A DNA stretch of 64,000 bases from JAUIAS01 sp030425395 (GCA_043553855.1 CP121336.1:3100001-3164000); one strand, 5' to 3'; shown: positions 46,090-55,191, numbered from the stretch's first letter. Notes: a model not told the origin generated them from the letters alone. Translations and numbers: made by a program.

Positions 46090-46986
46090 TCAGATCGCGA
46101 CGACGCTCATCACGCGGTCAAGCAGGCCCGACCCCTGCAGGCCCGCGACGCAAGCGGTCAGGGCCAGCGCATGGGTGTTGAAGCGGATGTTCTCGCCGCG
46201 CACCACATTCACCGCCGCCAACGACAGCGCCACCGGGGCCGAAATGGTGAACACCACGCCGGTCATTCCCCAGGCGGCAAGGCGACCCACGTCATTGTCT
46301 TCGCTCATGTCGAATTCGTCGATTTCGTCTTCGTCCGCGCGGAAGGCAAAGGCCACGCGTTCTTCGTCCGACAGGTCAACGGGGCCTTCTTTGTCCCAGC
46401 CGATATGCTGGCCGGTGATCGTTTCAAAGGTCTGGCCAAGGGCGCGTTCGGTTTCGTCCACCGGGGCAAAACGTTCGCGGGGTGTGTCGATCACTTCCTG
46501 GCGGGCGCGGACCCGGCGCGGCGACACGTTTTCGAAAGCGGTCAGGAAATGCCGCACGGGCACCACCGCGTCGGTGCTCAGCCATTCCACCGCGGCGGCG
46601 CGATAGGCCTCGACGATCCGGTAGAGCATCACAACAAGCAGCAGTTCGGAATGGCTGGTGTCGTCGTTTTCGGCATCGACCGGGAACAGCGACAGAACAA
46701 GGTAGTCCTCGGTTTCGCGATCCGCGTCCTGATCGGTTTCGGCAAAGGCGTTTTGCATCCGGGCGGGGGTGACCGGCAGGGTTGCGAGGCGTTGCTGAAG
46801 TTCGAGCTTGACCATATAGCGGCTCGCGGTGACGCGGGCCATGGTGTCGCTTTGCAATGTCTGGCGTTCTACCGGGTGACCGTAATCTTCCAGGGTCGCG
46901 GTCACGATCCTGCAAAAGCGATCAATGCCTGCACGATCTTCGCTTTTGAAAACAAGACCACCGTGTAGTTTTTCTGCCTTGCCCAC
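46090..46986 (-). CDS. Unrecognised protein with C-terminal membrane segment
   Basis: The 298-residue protein begins with GTG 46986 (VGKAEKLHGG), chosen because AGGAGGAATC precedes it. Sequence is polar, with acidic DETERALGQTFETI and FRADEDEIDEFDMSEDND stretches and a hydrophobic C-terminus (AAWGMTGVVFTISAPVALSL, ALALTACVAGLQGSG) that suggests two membrane segments. I do not recognise the family. It converges on the DUF3445 gene with 18 bases between the stops. Confidence 0.6.
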   Translation of the reverse strand: MGKAEKLHGGLVFKSEDRAGIDRFCRIVTATLEDYGHPVERQTLQSDTMARVTASRYMVKLELQQRLATLPVTPARMQNAFAETDQDADRETEDYLVLSLFPVDAENDDTSHSELLLVVMLYRIVEAYRAAAVEWLSTDAVVPVRHFLTAFENVSPRRVRARQEVIDTPRERFAPVDETERALGQTFETITGQHIGWDKEGPVDLSDEERVAFAFRADEDEIDEFDMSEDNDVGRLAAWGMTGVVFTISAPVALSLAAVNVVRGENIRFNTHALALTACVAGLQGSGLLDRVMSVVAI

Positions 46987-47411
46987 GGCGATTCCTCCTG
47001 GGTTGTGGTTTCGGACAAGGATCAATCTAGACCCCGACTGGGGAAGAAACGGGGCGGAATATGGCAAATTCAAAGTCAATTTTAACAAGTTGACTTGTGC
47101 GTCAATCGGCAAGGCACCACCAAATCGGGGATTTCATCGGCAATTGGGGCAAAAGGGTGGCGCGCTGCGGACCACAGTGTGGTGCCTTCCGGGATTGCTT
47201 TAGAATATTGAAATAAACTGGACGCGCAGTCCGCGCGTTCGAGGTGGCAAACTGCGGTGGGCGGCCATGCCCGATTGATAGGACGATCCGCTGTGTTGGC
47301 CCAATTACCGAAACGCCAGCATCGAAACGCAAGCGCCAAAACGCAAAGGGCGCCCTGCAATGCAAGGCGCCCTGACTGTCCGGGACCGGGCGGAGAACCG
47401 CCCGACCGCGA
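46987..47411. other. Intergenic region with palindrome and glnA terminator
   Basis: The 425 bases hold a 14-base perfect palindrome ACAAGT-TG-ACTTGT (47085-47098), about 100 bases upstream of the GTG at 46986. On the minus strand it overlaps a TTGACG box and a TAAAAT box that could form a promoter. A hairpin AGGGCGCC...GGCGCCCT (47347-47373) follows glnA and may terminate it, with only a short T run. Confidence 0.5.
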
Positions 47412-48818
47412 TCAGCAGCTGTAGTACATCTGGAATTCAACCGGGTGCGGCGTGTGCTCGAACAGCTCGATTTCTTCCATCTTCAGGTCGATATAGCCGT
47501 CGATCTGGTCTTTGGTGAACACGTCACCGGCCAGAAGATAGTCCATATCGGCCTGCAGCTCTTCCAGAGCTTCGCGGAGCGATCCGCAAACGGTAGGGAT
47601 ACCGGCCAGCTCTTCGGCGGGCAGATCATAGAGGTTCTTGTCCATCGCCTCGCCGGGATCGATCTTGTTCTTGATGCCGTCAAGACCGGCCATCAGCAGG
47701 GCAGCAAAGCACAGGTAGGGGTTTGCCGACGGATCGGGGAAGCGGGCTTCGACGCGCTTGGCCTTGGGGCTTTCTGTCCATGGAATACGCACACAGCCCG
47801 AACGGTTGCGCGCGGAATAGGCGCGCAGAACGGGGGCTTCAAAGCCGGGGATCAGACGCTTGTAGGAGTTCGTGGACGGGTTGGTGAACGCGTTCAGCGA
47901 CTTAGCGTGCTTGAGAACACCACCGATGAAATACAGCGCCTCCTGGCTCAGGTCGGCGTATTTGTCACCGGCAAACAGCGGCTTGCCGTCTTTCCAGATC
48001 GACATGTTGCAGTGCATCCCGGTGCCGTTGTCGCCATAGATCGGCTTGGGCATGAACGTCGCCGACTTGCCATAGGCGTGCGCAACGTTGTGGATGACAT
48101 ACTTGTATTTCTGAAGTTCGTCCGCCTGCTTGGTCAGCGTGCCGAAGATCAGGCCAAGCTCGTGCTGGCACGAGGCCACTTCGTGGTGGTGCTTGTCGAC
48201 CTTCATGCCCATGCGCTTCATCGTGGACAGCATTTCCGAGCGCAGGTCTTGTGCTTCGTCGGTGGGGTTGACCGGGAAATAGCCGCCCTTGATGCCGGGA
48301 CGGTGACCCATGTTGCCCATTTCGAAATCGGCATCGGTGTTCCAGGACGCGTCGGACGCATCGACCTCATAAGAGACCTTGTTCATCTGGTTGGAGTATT
48401 TGACGTTGTCAAACAGGAAGAATTCCGCCTCGGGGCCCCAATAGGACACATCGCCGATCCCGGACGCCTTGAGATAGGCTTCGGCCTTTTCGGCTGTGCC
48501 GCGCGGATCGCGCTCATAGGCTTCGCCGGTGTCGGGCTCAACAACCGAGCAATGGATGCAGATTGTCTTTTCGGCGTAGAAGGGGTCGACATATACGCTG
48601 TCGGTGTCGGGCATCAACTTCATGTCGGATGCCTCGATGGACTTCCAGCCTGCGATGGACGAGCCATCGAACATGAAGCCTTCTTCGAGGAAATCCTCGT
48701 CGACCTGATCGGACATCAGGGTCACGTGCTGAAGCTTGCCGCGCGGGTCTGTGAACCGGATGTCTACGTAAGCGACATCTTCGTCCTTGATCATCTTGAG
48801 AACTGCGTCCTTGCTCAT
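47412..48818 (-). CDS. glnA: Glutamine synthetase type I
   Basis: The 468-residue enzyme makes glutamine from glutamate, ammonia and ATP as a dodecamer. Visible landmarks are MFDGSSIAGW, the ATP/metal segment GTGMHCNMSIWKDG, RIPWTESPKAKRVEARFPD and the adenylylation loop KNLYDLPAEE with Tyr near residue 397. GlnB gene lies 36 bases upstream, the usual glnBA arrangement. Activity is probably controlled by adenylylation through GlnE and PII. Confidence 0.97.
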   Translation of the reverse strand: MSKDAVLKMIKDEDVAYVDIRFTDPRGKLQHVTLMSDQVDEDFLEEGFMFDGSSIAGWKSIEASDMKLMPDTDSVYVDPFYAEKTICIHCSVVEPDTGEAYERDPRGTAEKAEAYLKASGIGDVSYWGPEAEFFLFDNVKYSNQMNKVSYEVDASDASWNTDADFEMGNMGHRPGIKGGYFPVNPTDEAQDLRSEMLSTMKRMGMKVDKHHHEVASCQHELGLIFGTLTKQADELQKYKYVIHNVAHAYGKSATFMPKPIYGDNGTGMHCNMSIWKDGKPLFAGDKYADLSQEALYFIGGVLKHAKSLNAFTNPSTNSYKRLIPGFEAPVLRAYSARNRSGCVRIPWTESPKAKRVEARFPDPSANPYLCFAALLMAGLDGIKNKIDPGEAMDKNLYDLPAEELAGIPTVCGSLREALEELQADMDYLLAGDVFTKDQIDGYIDLKMEEIELFEHTPHPVEFQMYYSC

Positions 48819-48854
48819 TCTGTAAGGTCCTCTCTTTTGAATGGCGGAATTGGA

Positions 48855-49193
48855 TTAAAGCGCTTCCGAACCGGATTCACCGGTGCGGATGCGAATGGCT
48901 TGTTCGACGGTCGCCACAAAGATCTTCCCGTCGCCGATCTTGTCGGTCTTGGCGGCGTCGATAATGGCGGCAACCGCGCCATCGACCTGATCATCGTCCA
49001 GAACGACCTCGATTTTTACCTTGGGCAGAAAGTCCACGACATATTCCGCTCCGCGATACAGCTCGGTATGGCCTTTCTGACGACCAAAGCCCTTGACCTC
49101 GATCACGCTCAGACCCTGAACGCCGACGTCTTGCAGGGCTTCCTTCACCTCGTCGAGCTTGAAGGGTTTGATGATGGCTTCGATCTTTTTCAT
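48855..49193 (-). CDS. glnB: Nitrogen regulatory protein P-II
   Basis: The 112-residue PII protein senses 2-oxoglutarate, ATP and glutamine-driven uridylylation. The T-loop with Tyr51 (GHTELYRGAEY) and the signature KVKIEVVLDD are intact. I start at ATG 49193 (MKKIEAIIKPFKL); upstream extension adds residues without family support. It is first of the glnB-glnA operon. Upstream direct repeats are recorded separately. Confidence 0.96.
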   Translation of the reverse strand: MKKIEAIIKPFKLDEVKEALQDVGVQGLSVIEVKGFGRQKGHTELYRGAEYVVDFLPKVKIEVVLDDDQVDGAVAAIIDAAKTDKIGDGKIFVATVEQAIRIRTGESGSEAL

Positions 49194-49307
49194 AATGGCC
49201 TCCTCGACATCACGTGTTGAGGGCGTTCGACCACTTATGCCCAAGAGCCACAATCGCAACCGCCGTAAATGCCCGTTTGCGCGGCAGCGATTTGGTGATG
49301 CAGGTCA

Positions 49308-49338
49308 AAAAATGGGCGTAATGCACTAAAAATGGGCG
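49308..49338. promoter_or_regulatory. Two direct repeats upstream of glnB
   Basis: The 11-base sequence AAAAATGGGCG occurs at 49308-49318 and 49328-49338, exactly 20 bases apart (two DNA turns). They sit 115-145 bases upstream of glnB and just before the divergent nnr start. NtrC-type tandem sites are expected here, but I do not see a canonical NtrC consensus, so the bound factor is unknown. Confidence 0.4.
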
Positions 49339-49363
49339 AAATGAAAAATAAGGGGCAGATTCT

Positions 49364-50977
49364 ATGACTGAATTTCTGACAGCGAGCCAGATGCGGGCTG
49401 TGGAATCGGCGGCAATCGGCTCCGGCGCGGTGACAGGGCTGGAACTGATGGAGCGCGCGGGGCAGGGGGTGGTCGAGGCGATTTTCGAGACCTGGCCCGA
49501 AATGGCTGGGCAAAACGCGGGGGGCGCTGCCCCCCGCACCCCCCGGGATATTTCCAGCAAGAGAAAAAGGGCTGTGGTTCTGTGCGGGCCGGGCAACAAC
49601 GGCGGCGACGGGTTCGTGGTGGCGCGATTGCTGGCCGGACTGGATTGGGATGTGCAGGTCTTCTTGTTGGGGGATGCGGGAAAATTGCCGCCGGACGCCC
49701 GGCGCAATCACGACCGTTGGTGCGGAATGGGAGCGGTTACGCCGTTGAGCGAGCGTGCATTCAATGCGTCTGCGCAGGACAATCCCAAGCCGACGGTGGT
49801 GGTGGATGCGGTGTTCGGGACCGGGCTGACCCGCGGGTTCGAGGATTTGTCAGGTGTGCGGCGCATGTTGTTCGACTGGCACGCAGAGGCGGGCGCGCCG
49901 CAGGTTGTGTCCGTGGATATTGCCAGCGGTTTGTGCGCAGACAGTGGCCGGTATCTGGGGCGTGCGGGGCAGGAGCCGTCGGATTGTATGATTGCCGCAA
50001 ATCTCACGGTGAGTTTTCACCGCGCCAAGCTGGGGCATGTACTGGCAGATGGCCCTGCCGCGAGCGGGCACCTTGTCATCAAGGATATCGGGCTGGGGCC
50101 TGCCGAGGCCGACGGGTCTGTGCGGTTGGCCCGGGTTGCACCGGGGCGTTTGGCCAAGGGCGCGGGCGGGCACAAATACGGCCATGGCCACGCGGTTGTC
50201 TTGTCTGGGAGCGCGGGGCTGACCGGAGCGGCGCGGCTGGCCGCGCGGGGGGCGTTGCGCGTGGGGGCGGGTTTGGTCACGCTGGGCGTTCCACCCGCGG
50301 CGCAGATGGAGGTGGCGAACCGGATTACCGCCCTGATGATGACGCGGGTCGAGGACGGCCCGGGTTTGGCGCGGGTTCTGGAGGATGGGCGGATCAATGC
50401 GCTGTGTCTTGGGCCGGGGCTGGGTCTTGGGCGGGCGGGTGATCTTGTGCCCGTGGCGTTGGCGGCGCGGCGGTCTTGCGTGCTGGACGCGGACGGGCTG
50501 AGCGCCTTTGCAACGGACCCGCAGGCGTTGTTTTCACAGCTGCATCGTGATTGCGTCCTGACCCCGCATGGGGGGGAGTTTGCCCGGCTGTTCCCCGATA
50601 TTGCGGCGCGACTGACCGTGCCTGCAACGCGGGGACCAGCCTTTTCCAAGGTGGACGCCACCCGCGAGGCCGCCGCGCGCGCCGGGTGCGTGGTGCTGTT
50701 CAAGGGGGCGGATACGGTGATTGCCGCGCCCGATGGGGCGGCGGCGATCCACGCGGCGTCGCAAGATCGCGCGGCACCCTGGCTGGCGACGGCGGGGTCG
50801 GGGGATGTGCTGGCGGGGATGATCGCGGGGCTTATGGCGCGCGGATTGCCCGCGTTCGAGGCGGCGCAGGCCGGGGCCTGGCTGCATGTCGAATGCGCGC
50901 GCACCTTTGGCCCCGGTCTGATTGCCGAGGACCTGCCGGATATGCTGCCCGCGGCGTTTCGCGCGATGGGGCTCTAG
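49364..50977 (+). CDS. nnr: Bifunctional NAD(P)H-hydrate repair enzyme Nnr
   Basis: The 537-residue protein joins an N-terminal NAD(P)HX epimerase (CGPGNNGGDGFVVARLL near residues 74-90) and a C-terminal ADP-dependent dehydratase (KGAGGHKYGHGHAVVLSGSAGL-type start; GSGDVLAGMIAGLMARG near the end). Together they repair damaged hydrated NADH and NADPH. The repeat at 49519-49569 inserts about 19 residues (51-69, AGGAAPRTPRDISSKRKR) in frame just before the GPGNNGGDG motif. The start has AGGGGCAG upstream. Family sequence otherwise is complete. Confidence 0.93.
   Translation: MTEFLTASQMRAVESAAIGSGAVTGLELMERAGQGVVEAIFETWPEMAGQNAGGAAPRTPRDISSKRKRAVVLCGPGNNGGDGFVVARLLAGLDWDVQVFLLGDAGKLPPDARRNHDRWCGMGAVTPLSERAFNASAQDNPKPTVVVDAVFGTGLTRGFEDLSGVRRMLFDWHAEAGAPQVVSVDIASGLCADSGRYLGRAGQEPSDCMIAANLTVSFHRAKLGHVLADGPAASGHLVIKDIGLGPAEADGSVRLARVAPGRLAKGAGGHKYGHGHAVVLSGSAGLTGAARLAARGALRVGAGLVTLGVPPAAQMEVANRITALMMTRVEDGPGLARVLEDGRINALCLGPGLGLGRAGDLVPVALAARRSCVLDADGLSAFATDPQALFSQLHRDCVLTPHGGEFARLFPDIAARLTVPATRGPAFSKVDATREAAARAGCVVLFKGADTVIAAPDGAAAIHAASQDRAAPWLATAGSGDVLAGMIAGLMARGLPAFEAAQAGAWLHVECARTFGPGLIAEDLPDMLPAAFRAMGL
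49519..49569 (+). repeat. GC-rich dispersed repeat inside nnr, copy C
   Basis: GGGGGGCGCTGCCCCCC then GCACCCCCCGGGATATTTCC and GCAAGAGAAAAAG. It carries the first hairpin and the GGGATATTT core of copies A and B but lacks their middle arm. It lies inside the open frame of nnr without breaking it. Confidence 0.75.
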
Positions 50978-51089
50978 TGCCGAACGGTTTTGGCGCATTC
51001 ACCTGCGGGAGCGACTGCGCCCCCGCGCGGCACAGTCTGCTGCGTTCGAAGTGGGGGTGATTTGGTCCGGGGTCGCCACCCGCAGCGCG

Positions 51090-51629
51090 TCAGGCGGCGT
51101 GCACAAAAGCCGCCGTCGCCGCTGGTGCCAGCAGTTCAAGACCACCGGCATAGACCACCTGATCCCGGTCAAAGACGAGATGGTGCAACACCAGATCCTG
51201 TTGCCCGAGATCGGTGATGAATTCGTCATCGACCAGAACACCCGCCGGGGCCACCGCCTGAGGCTGGCCAAAGATCGCGCGGGCACGCCAATCGCGTAAC
51301 AACACACCCTGTGCCGCGGGCAATGTCGTATCGCTTTCCGGGCGGGTGTCGCCCAGCGATCCGGCGGATACACGCACGGCGGGCACCGTAACCGTAGTGA
51401 TGTCGTGGCGCTGCAACGGCACCGCACCGCCATTGCGGGTGATGACCCGGTCGCCCGGAACAATGTCTTCCACCGGCATTTCCCCCTTGAGGGTCAGCAC
51501 GATGGTGCCCGCCGGAATGCCGGCGTCGCGGGTTGGGCCGCCTTGGGCGCGTGATGGGATTACAGGACTCGTTACAGGCCCCCCGCGCGGCGCTGCCGCA
51601 GGGGTCTGCCCGACCGTATTCGGTTTCAT
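51090..51629 (-). CDS. Hint (hedgehog/intein) domain protein
   Basis: The 179-residue protein has a Hint fold: AGTIVLTLKGEMPVEDIVPG and DRVITRNGGAVPLQRHD, then AAQGVLLRDWRARAIFGQ and a C-terminal LHHLVFDRDQVVYAGGLELL. Splicing residues such as the first Cys or Ser and the C-terminal Asn do not look right for an intein (AGT instead of C, no clear HN), so it is likely an orphan Hint_2 domain common in roseobacters. Function unknown. It starts at MKPNTVGQTPAA. Confidence 0.8.
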   Translation of the reverse strand: MKPNTVGQTPAAAPRGGPVTSPVIPSRAQGGPTRDAGIPAGTIVLTLKGEMPVEDIVPGDRVITRNGGAVPLQRHDITTVTVPAVRVSAGSLGDTRPESDTTLPAAQGVLLRDWRARAIFGQPQAVAPAGVLVDDEFITDLGQQDLVLHHLVFDRDQVVYAGGLELLAPAATAAFVHAA

Positions 51630-51869
51630 GGGCGGTCTCGCTCTTGTCTGCCTCGGTATTCTTTTTTGCCAAGGCTACCCCAACAAACGGTTAAGGCCCG
51701 CAACTTTTAGCCGCGCCGTGCCGGTTTTTTCGGGGCGTTGCAACTTGACCACGTCGCTGTGCCGCACAGCCCCGCGAAAATGAGGGCGTTTTTCCTCTCG
51801 CATCCGGTATCGAGCTTTGCTAATAGCGCCGCAATGCACCGTGGGCGGTTTGCCCGGTGTATCCGAATT

Positions 51870-51954
51870 GCGGGTGTGGCGAAATTGGTAGACGCACCAG
51901 ATTTAGGTTCTGGCGCCGCAAGGCGTGGGGGTTCAAGTCCCTCCACCCGCACCA
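51870..51954 (+). tRNA. tRNA-Leu (anticodon UAG)
   Basis: The 85-base gene has acceptor GCGGGTG paired with CACCCGC, D-arm GGCGAAATTGGTAGACGC, anticodon stem CCAGA/TCTGG around TTTAGGT (anticodon TAG), a long variable arm and GTTCAAGTC. The encoded CCA is present at 51952-51954. It is followed by debris and then the organosulfate cluster, as an integration site would be. Confidence 0.95.
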
Positions 51955-52360
51955 GACAACGCCAAAAAATGGACGTTGTTACCCATACTTGGGCTCCTTG
52001 GTTGTTCTGGCCGCCAGCCTATCGCCGCTTGGGCGGGCGTGATTGGCATCTTTCCGGGATCGGGCTTGCGAACTTATGTTTGGGCGATTGTCGCGGTACT
52101 GGAGTGCTGGTCGTTTGTGCTGATTGGTTGCTGCTCTGCTAAAGGCATCGCAGAGAGAACGGCCCAATGCGCAGGTTTGCTTGCCGTGCCGGGAATGTCG
52201 GCCAGCAGCCCAGATCGGCCGATGCTGCAGAGCGCACGGGTGTAAGCGGCCGGGTTCTTGATGGCATTTTCGATTTCACCGACGGTTGAGCACTCGGGAA
52301 AACCATCCGTCGCATTTTGCATCGAAATCAGGTTAAGACATCGTTGCGCATCTGCTGATT
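51955..52360. other. Region after tRNA-Leu without clear gene
   Basis: The 406 bases hold only short open frames with no recognisable family. A GTG-started minus-strand frame (52403-52074) runs through it but overlaps the frameshifted gene next to it in another frame; I regard it as a by-product. No second copy of the tRNA 3' end is seen. Confidence 0.4.
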
Positions 52361-52710
52361 TTACGATTTCCGCCTGAAAAGCTGCTTGATCAGCCCGAGC
52401 CACCCGTTGTTCGTTTCATTGGGGGCGGGGGCGGTTTTGCCCCCAGATCCGCGATTTGCAGGTTCATCGCGTATTTCTCGGGATCGAGATCAGTGACCGG
52501 CTGCACATCGCGGACCGTGCGTTTGTCAGAGAGGGCACCCCCCCGCAGTCCACGCGCCGTGGCCGCGTCCTGAAAGGCCTCGGTCACGACCTGAAATTCG
52601 CCAAAGGTAATATCATTGAGATAGGCCGGATCGAAGGCGACCGACTTTTTGGGTTTGTAATGGGGCGTGAGCGGATAATTCAGGCTCATTGGGTTGGGCG
52701 GTTTGGCCAT
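52361..52710 (-). pseudogene. Frameshifted hypothetical gene
   Basis: A frame starting MAKPPNPMSLNYPLTPHY at ATG 52710 runs about 90 residues to NLQIADLG, where a run of five C (52440-52444 on the plus strand) occurs. Reading on without shift gives a short tail KPPPPPMKRTTGGSG. One added base in that run joins a sequence ending WLGLIKQLFRRKS at TAA (52361-52363), which reads like a real basic C-terminus. So this is either a pseudogene or a sequencing error in the homopolymer. I do not recognise the family. Confidence 0.5.
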
Positions 52711-52899
52711 TTACCTTATGGTCAGCCCCTTCACGGGCGAAGGGCGCGCCTTAAAAAGACCCTCGTATTCTTCCATGACAACGGAGAAAAAATTCACCGG
52801 AACGGGCTTGCCCTCTGGCCAGTCCAACTCTGGCTTGATGTTTGAAAAGACATAGACAGGCCGCGTCCGTCCCTGAACTGGCCCCCTTTGGCTCTCAAT
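52711..52899 (-). pseudogene. 3' remnant of an upstream gene
   Basis: The frame immediately upstream of ATG 52710 is open for 62 residues (including RPVYVFSNIKPELDWPEGKP, NFFSVVMEEYEGLFKARP) and ends TAA directly before that ATG. It begins only after a TAG at 52900-52902, without a good start. It looks like the surviving end of a gene that once preceded the frameshifted one, as two adjacent genes would. Function unknown. Confidence 0.4.
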
Positions 52900-53330
52900 C
52901 TAAACAGCAGGTCCCTACCTCAGACTGCATCGACACGGCCCATGCCCGCGCCGCGCCATAAACGAATACGCCATCAAGATAGCAGTGGCGAGCGGCTCCG
53001 AAGAAAACGCACAACTCGCCCCGCAAGCCCCACAACGACACCCCGCCCGCGATCCATTTGGGGCGTAGGGGACAGCGGACGGTCAGATGACCCCGGCGGA
53101 AGTCTGCTTCGAGCCCAAAATCACCGATGCTGCGCGCTGCTTCGATAGCCGCTTAGCGCGGTTTGCTGATGTTGGAATTTGCAAGGTCGGCCCTTCGCCG
53201 AAATTCGCTTTGCCGAGTGACGCCGCTGTTGTGTCAAGTGCTGTCATACGCGCGGGATGCTCGGCTAGATGCTACGACAGCGCACGCAACGCGGATTTCT
53301 GCATGCCGCGGAAAGCACTGGACACCCACT
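52900..53330. other. Gene debris between tRNA-Leu region and TRAP genes
   Basis: The 431 bases contain only broken frames. The part from 53080 to 53300 has short repeated-looking words (GCGCGCTGCTTCGATAGCC) that I would associate with intergenic or IS-derived sequence of roseobacters, from memory. No gene is called. Confidence 0.35.
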
Positions 53331-54620
53331 TCATACCAGCCAGAGCGCGATCTGGGGAAAGGCCATAAGCAGGAAAAGAAGAACCGCCTGTGCCACGACA
53401 AAGGGCAGGACGCCGCGGAAGATCTCGACCAGCGAAGCGTCCTTCGTCATGCCTTTGATGATGAACACGTTCATACCCATCGGTGGGGTGATCAGCGCCA
53501 TTTCAACCAGCACAACAAGCAGAATACCGAACCAGACGGGATCGTACCCAAGACCTGTGACTATCGGAAAGAAAACCGGGATCGTGAGCAGGATCATCGC
53601 CATGGTATCGAGCAGTGCGCCAAGGACGATGTAAACCACAATGATCACCATCATTGTGCCCAGCGGCGAAAGCTCCAGTGCCGTGAGCATGGATTTCACA
53701 AGCCCGGGCACATTGGCGAAGGCCATGAAGTTCTTGAGCACCAGCGCTCCGATGAGGATCGTGAAGATCATCACGGTCGTGCGAACGGTATCGAAGAGCG
53801 CCTGCACGAAAGCGGCGCGCGTCATGCGGCCCATGAGCAGTGCGATGATCCATGCACCGAAGGCCCCGATGCCGCCGGCTTCCGTGGGGGTGAAGATACC
53901 AAGATAGAGCCCGCCGATGACGATCAGGAAGAGGAGCATCGTGCCGAAGACGCTGCGGCTTGCCCTGAGGCGTTCGGACATGTTGAGCCGCGCGCCGCGC
54001 GGAGCCGATCCGGGCCTGAGAAGAGCCGTGATATAGGCCGTCGCCAGAAAAAGGAGCACCATCAAGAGGCCCGGGATGACGCCCGCAATGAACATATCGA
54101 CGATGCTTGTTTCCGTCATCACACCATAGAGCACCATGATGACAGAGGGTGGTATGAGGATGCCGATCGTGCCGCCCGCCGCAATGACGCCGGTCGCAAA
54201 GCTTGGCGCATAGCCGAACCGGCGCATCTCGGGAAGCGCCACTTCCGTCATCGTTGCCGCCGTGGCGACGGAGGAGCCCGAGATCGCCCCGAAGGCACCG
54301 CAGGCCGCGATGGTCGCCATGGCCAGCCCGCCGCGCATATGGCCCATCCAGGCGTTGAACGCGTTGTAGAGATCGCGGCTGAGGCCGGACGTGGCGGTGA
54401 AGTAGCCCATGAGCACAAAAAGCGGAATGATCGACAGCTCAAAGCTCAGCATCGTCTCCAGTGTCGTTTGCCCCAGAAGGTGCAGCGCCGCCTCAGGCGG
54501 AATGATGAGCGCAATGCCGATCGTCCCTGCCAGAATCATCGCAAGGCCGACATGCATGCCTATGAGAAGCATGGCAAAGAGAAGGCCCATGATCAGGGCA
54601 GCAAGAAGCTCGGGGGCCAT
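53331..54620 (-). CDS. TRAP transporter large permease (DctM)
   Basis: The 429-residue protein has 12 or more helices and the DctM motif ALIMGLLFAMLLIGMHVGLA. I start at ATG 54620 (MAPELLAALIMG), preceded by GGAGAG, rather than 36 bases upstream. It is last of the four-gene operon ASST-dctP-dctQ-dctM. TRAP systems import carboxylates or sulfonates with a Na+ gradient. The substrate of this one is inferred to be an organosulfate from context only. Confidence 0.92.
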   Translation of the reverse strand: MAPELLAALIMGLLFAMLLIGMHVGLAMILAGTIGIALIIPPEAALHLLGQTTLETMLSFELSIIPLFVLMGYFTATSGLSRDLYNAFNAWMGHMRGGLAMATIAACGAFGAISGSSVATAATMTEVALPEMRRFGYAPSFATGVIAAGGTIGILIPPSVIMVLYGVMTETSIVDMFIAGVIPGLLMVLLFLATAYITALLRPGSAPRGARLNMSERLRASRSVFGTMLLFLIVIGGLYLGIFTPTEAGGIGAFGAWIIALLMGRMTRAAFVQALFDTVRTTVMIFTILIGALVLKNFMAFANVPGLVKSMLTALELSPLGTMMVIIVVYIVLGALLDTMAMILLTIPVFFPIVTGLGYDPVWFGILLVVLVEMALITPPMGMNVFIIKGMTKDASLVEIFRGVLPFVVAQAVLLFLLMAFPQIALWLV

Positions 54621-54639
54621 GTCGATACTCTCCGAAAGT

Positions 54640-55170
54640 TCAGCGCGCGCGCTCACCGCCCAATAGGACGGCGATGGCGTGAAAGAAGTGAAGCAAGAGC
54701 GTTAGGATCAGGAGCACGCTGCAAAGCGCCATCACAAGCGCCACGAGCCAGACGGGCAGCGCCAAAACTTGCGTCTCATTCAGGTCATGGGCCTGATCGA
54801 GCGCCGTGATCCAAAGCCGCCAGCAGACCAACCCGGCCGCGATCACACTCAGAAGATGCGCCAACGCATCGCAGGCCGCGCGGGCCCGTTGGGGCAGGAC
54901 GTTGGTTAGGATGTCCACCCGCACATGCCCGTCTTCATAGGTGACAAGCCCAAAGCCCATGGCGATGAGCAGCCCCATCAGGCAATAGATGATCTCGACC
55001 GAGCCCGCGATGGGAGCGTTAAAGACATAGCGCAGGAGCACATCAGCAAAGACGACGTACATCATCAGCGCAAGGACGGCGCAGGCTCCGAGAGCGAGCG
55101 CCTGCGCAGTCCATGCGAGGAGTCTGCCAAAGCGTGTCTCATGAGGCCGAAGGCAAATGAGCTTTGGCAT
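54640..55170 (-). CDS. TRAP transporter small permease (DctQ)
   Basis: The 176-residue, four-helix protein starts MPKLICLRPHETRFGRLLAW, with GAGGGAG upstream. Family features are ADVLLRYVFNAPIAGSVEII and the GHVRVDIL segment. It forms the membrane complex with DctM, whose start is 19 bases away. The upstream gap to dctP is 21 bases. Confidence 0.9.
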   Translation of the reverse strand: MPKLICLRPHETRFGRLLAWTAQALALGACAVLALMMYVVFADVLLRYVFNAPIAGSVEIIYCLMGLLIAMGFGLVTYEDGHVRVDILTNVLPQRARAACDALAHLLSVIAAGLVCWRLWITALDQAHDLNETQVLALPVWLVALVMALCSVLLILTLLLHFFHAIAVLLGGERAR

Positions 55171-55191
55171 TTCGGCAGGCTCCCTCTTGGC

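Noticed and set aside
52074..52403. A 109-residue minus-strand frame started with GTG
   Set aside because: It overlaps the frameshifted gene in another frame and has no ribosome site or family; it is probably a by-product of that breakdown.
53163..54809. A 548-residue open frame on the plus strand
   Set aside because: It is antisense to the TRAP permeases and is extremely rich in His, Arg, Glu and Asp.
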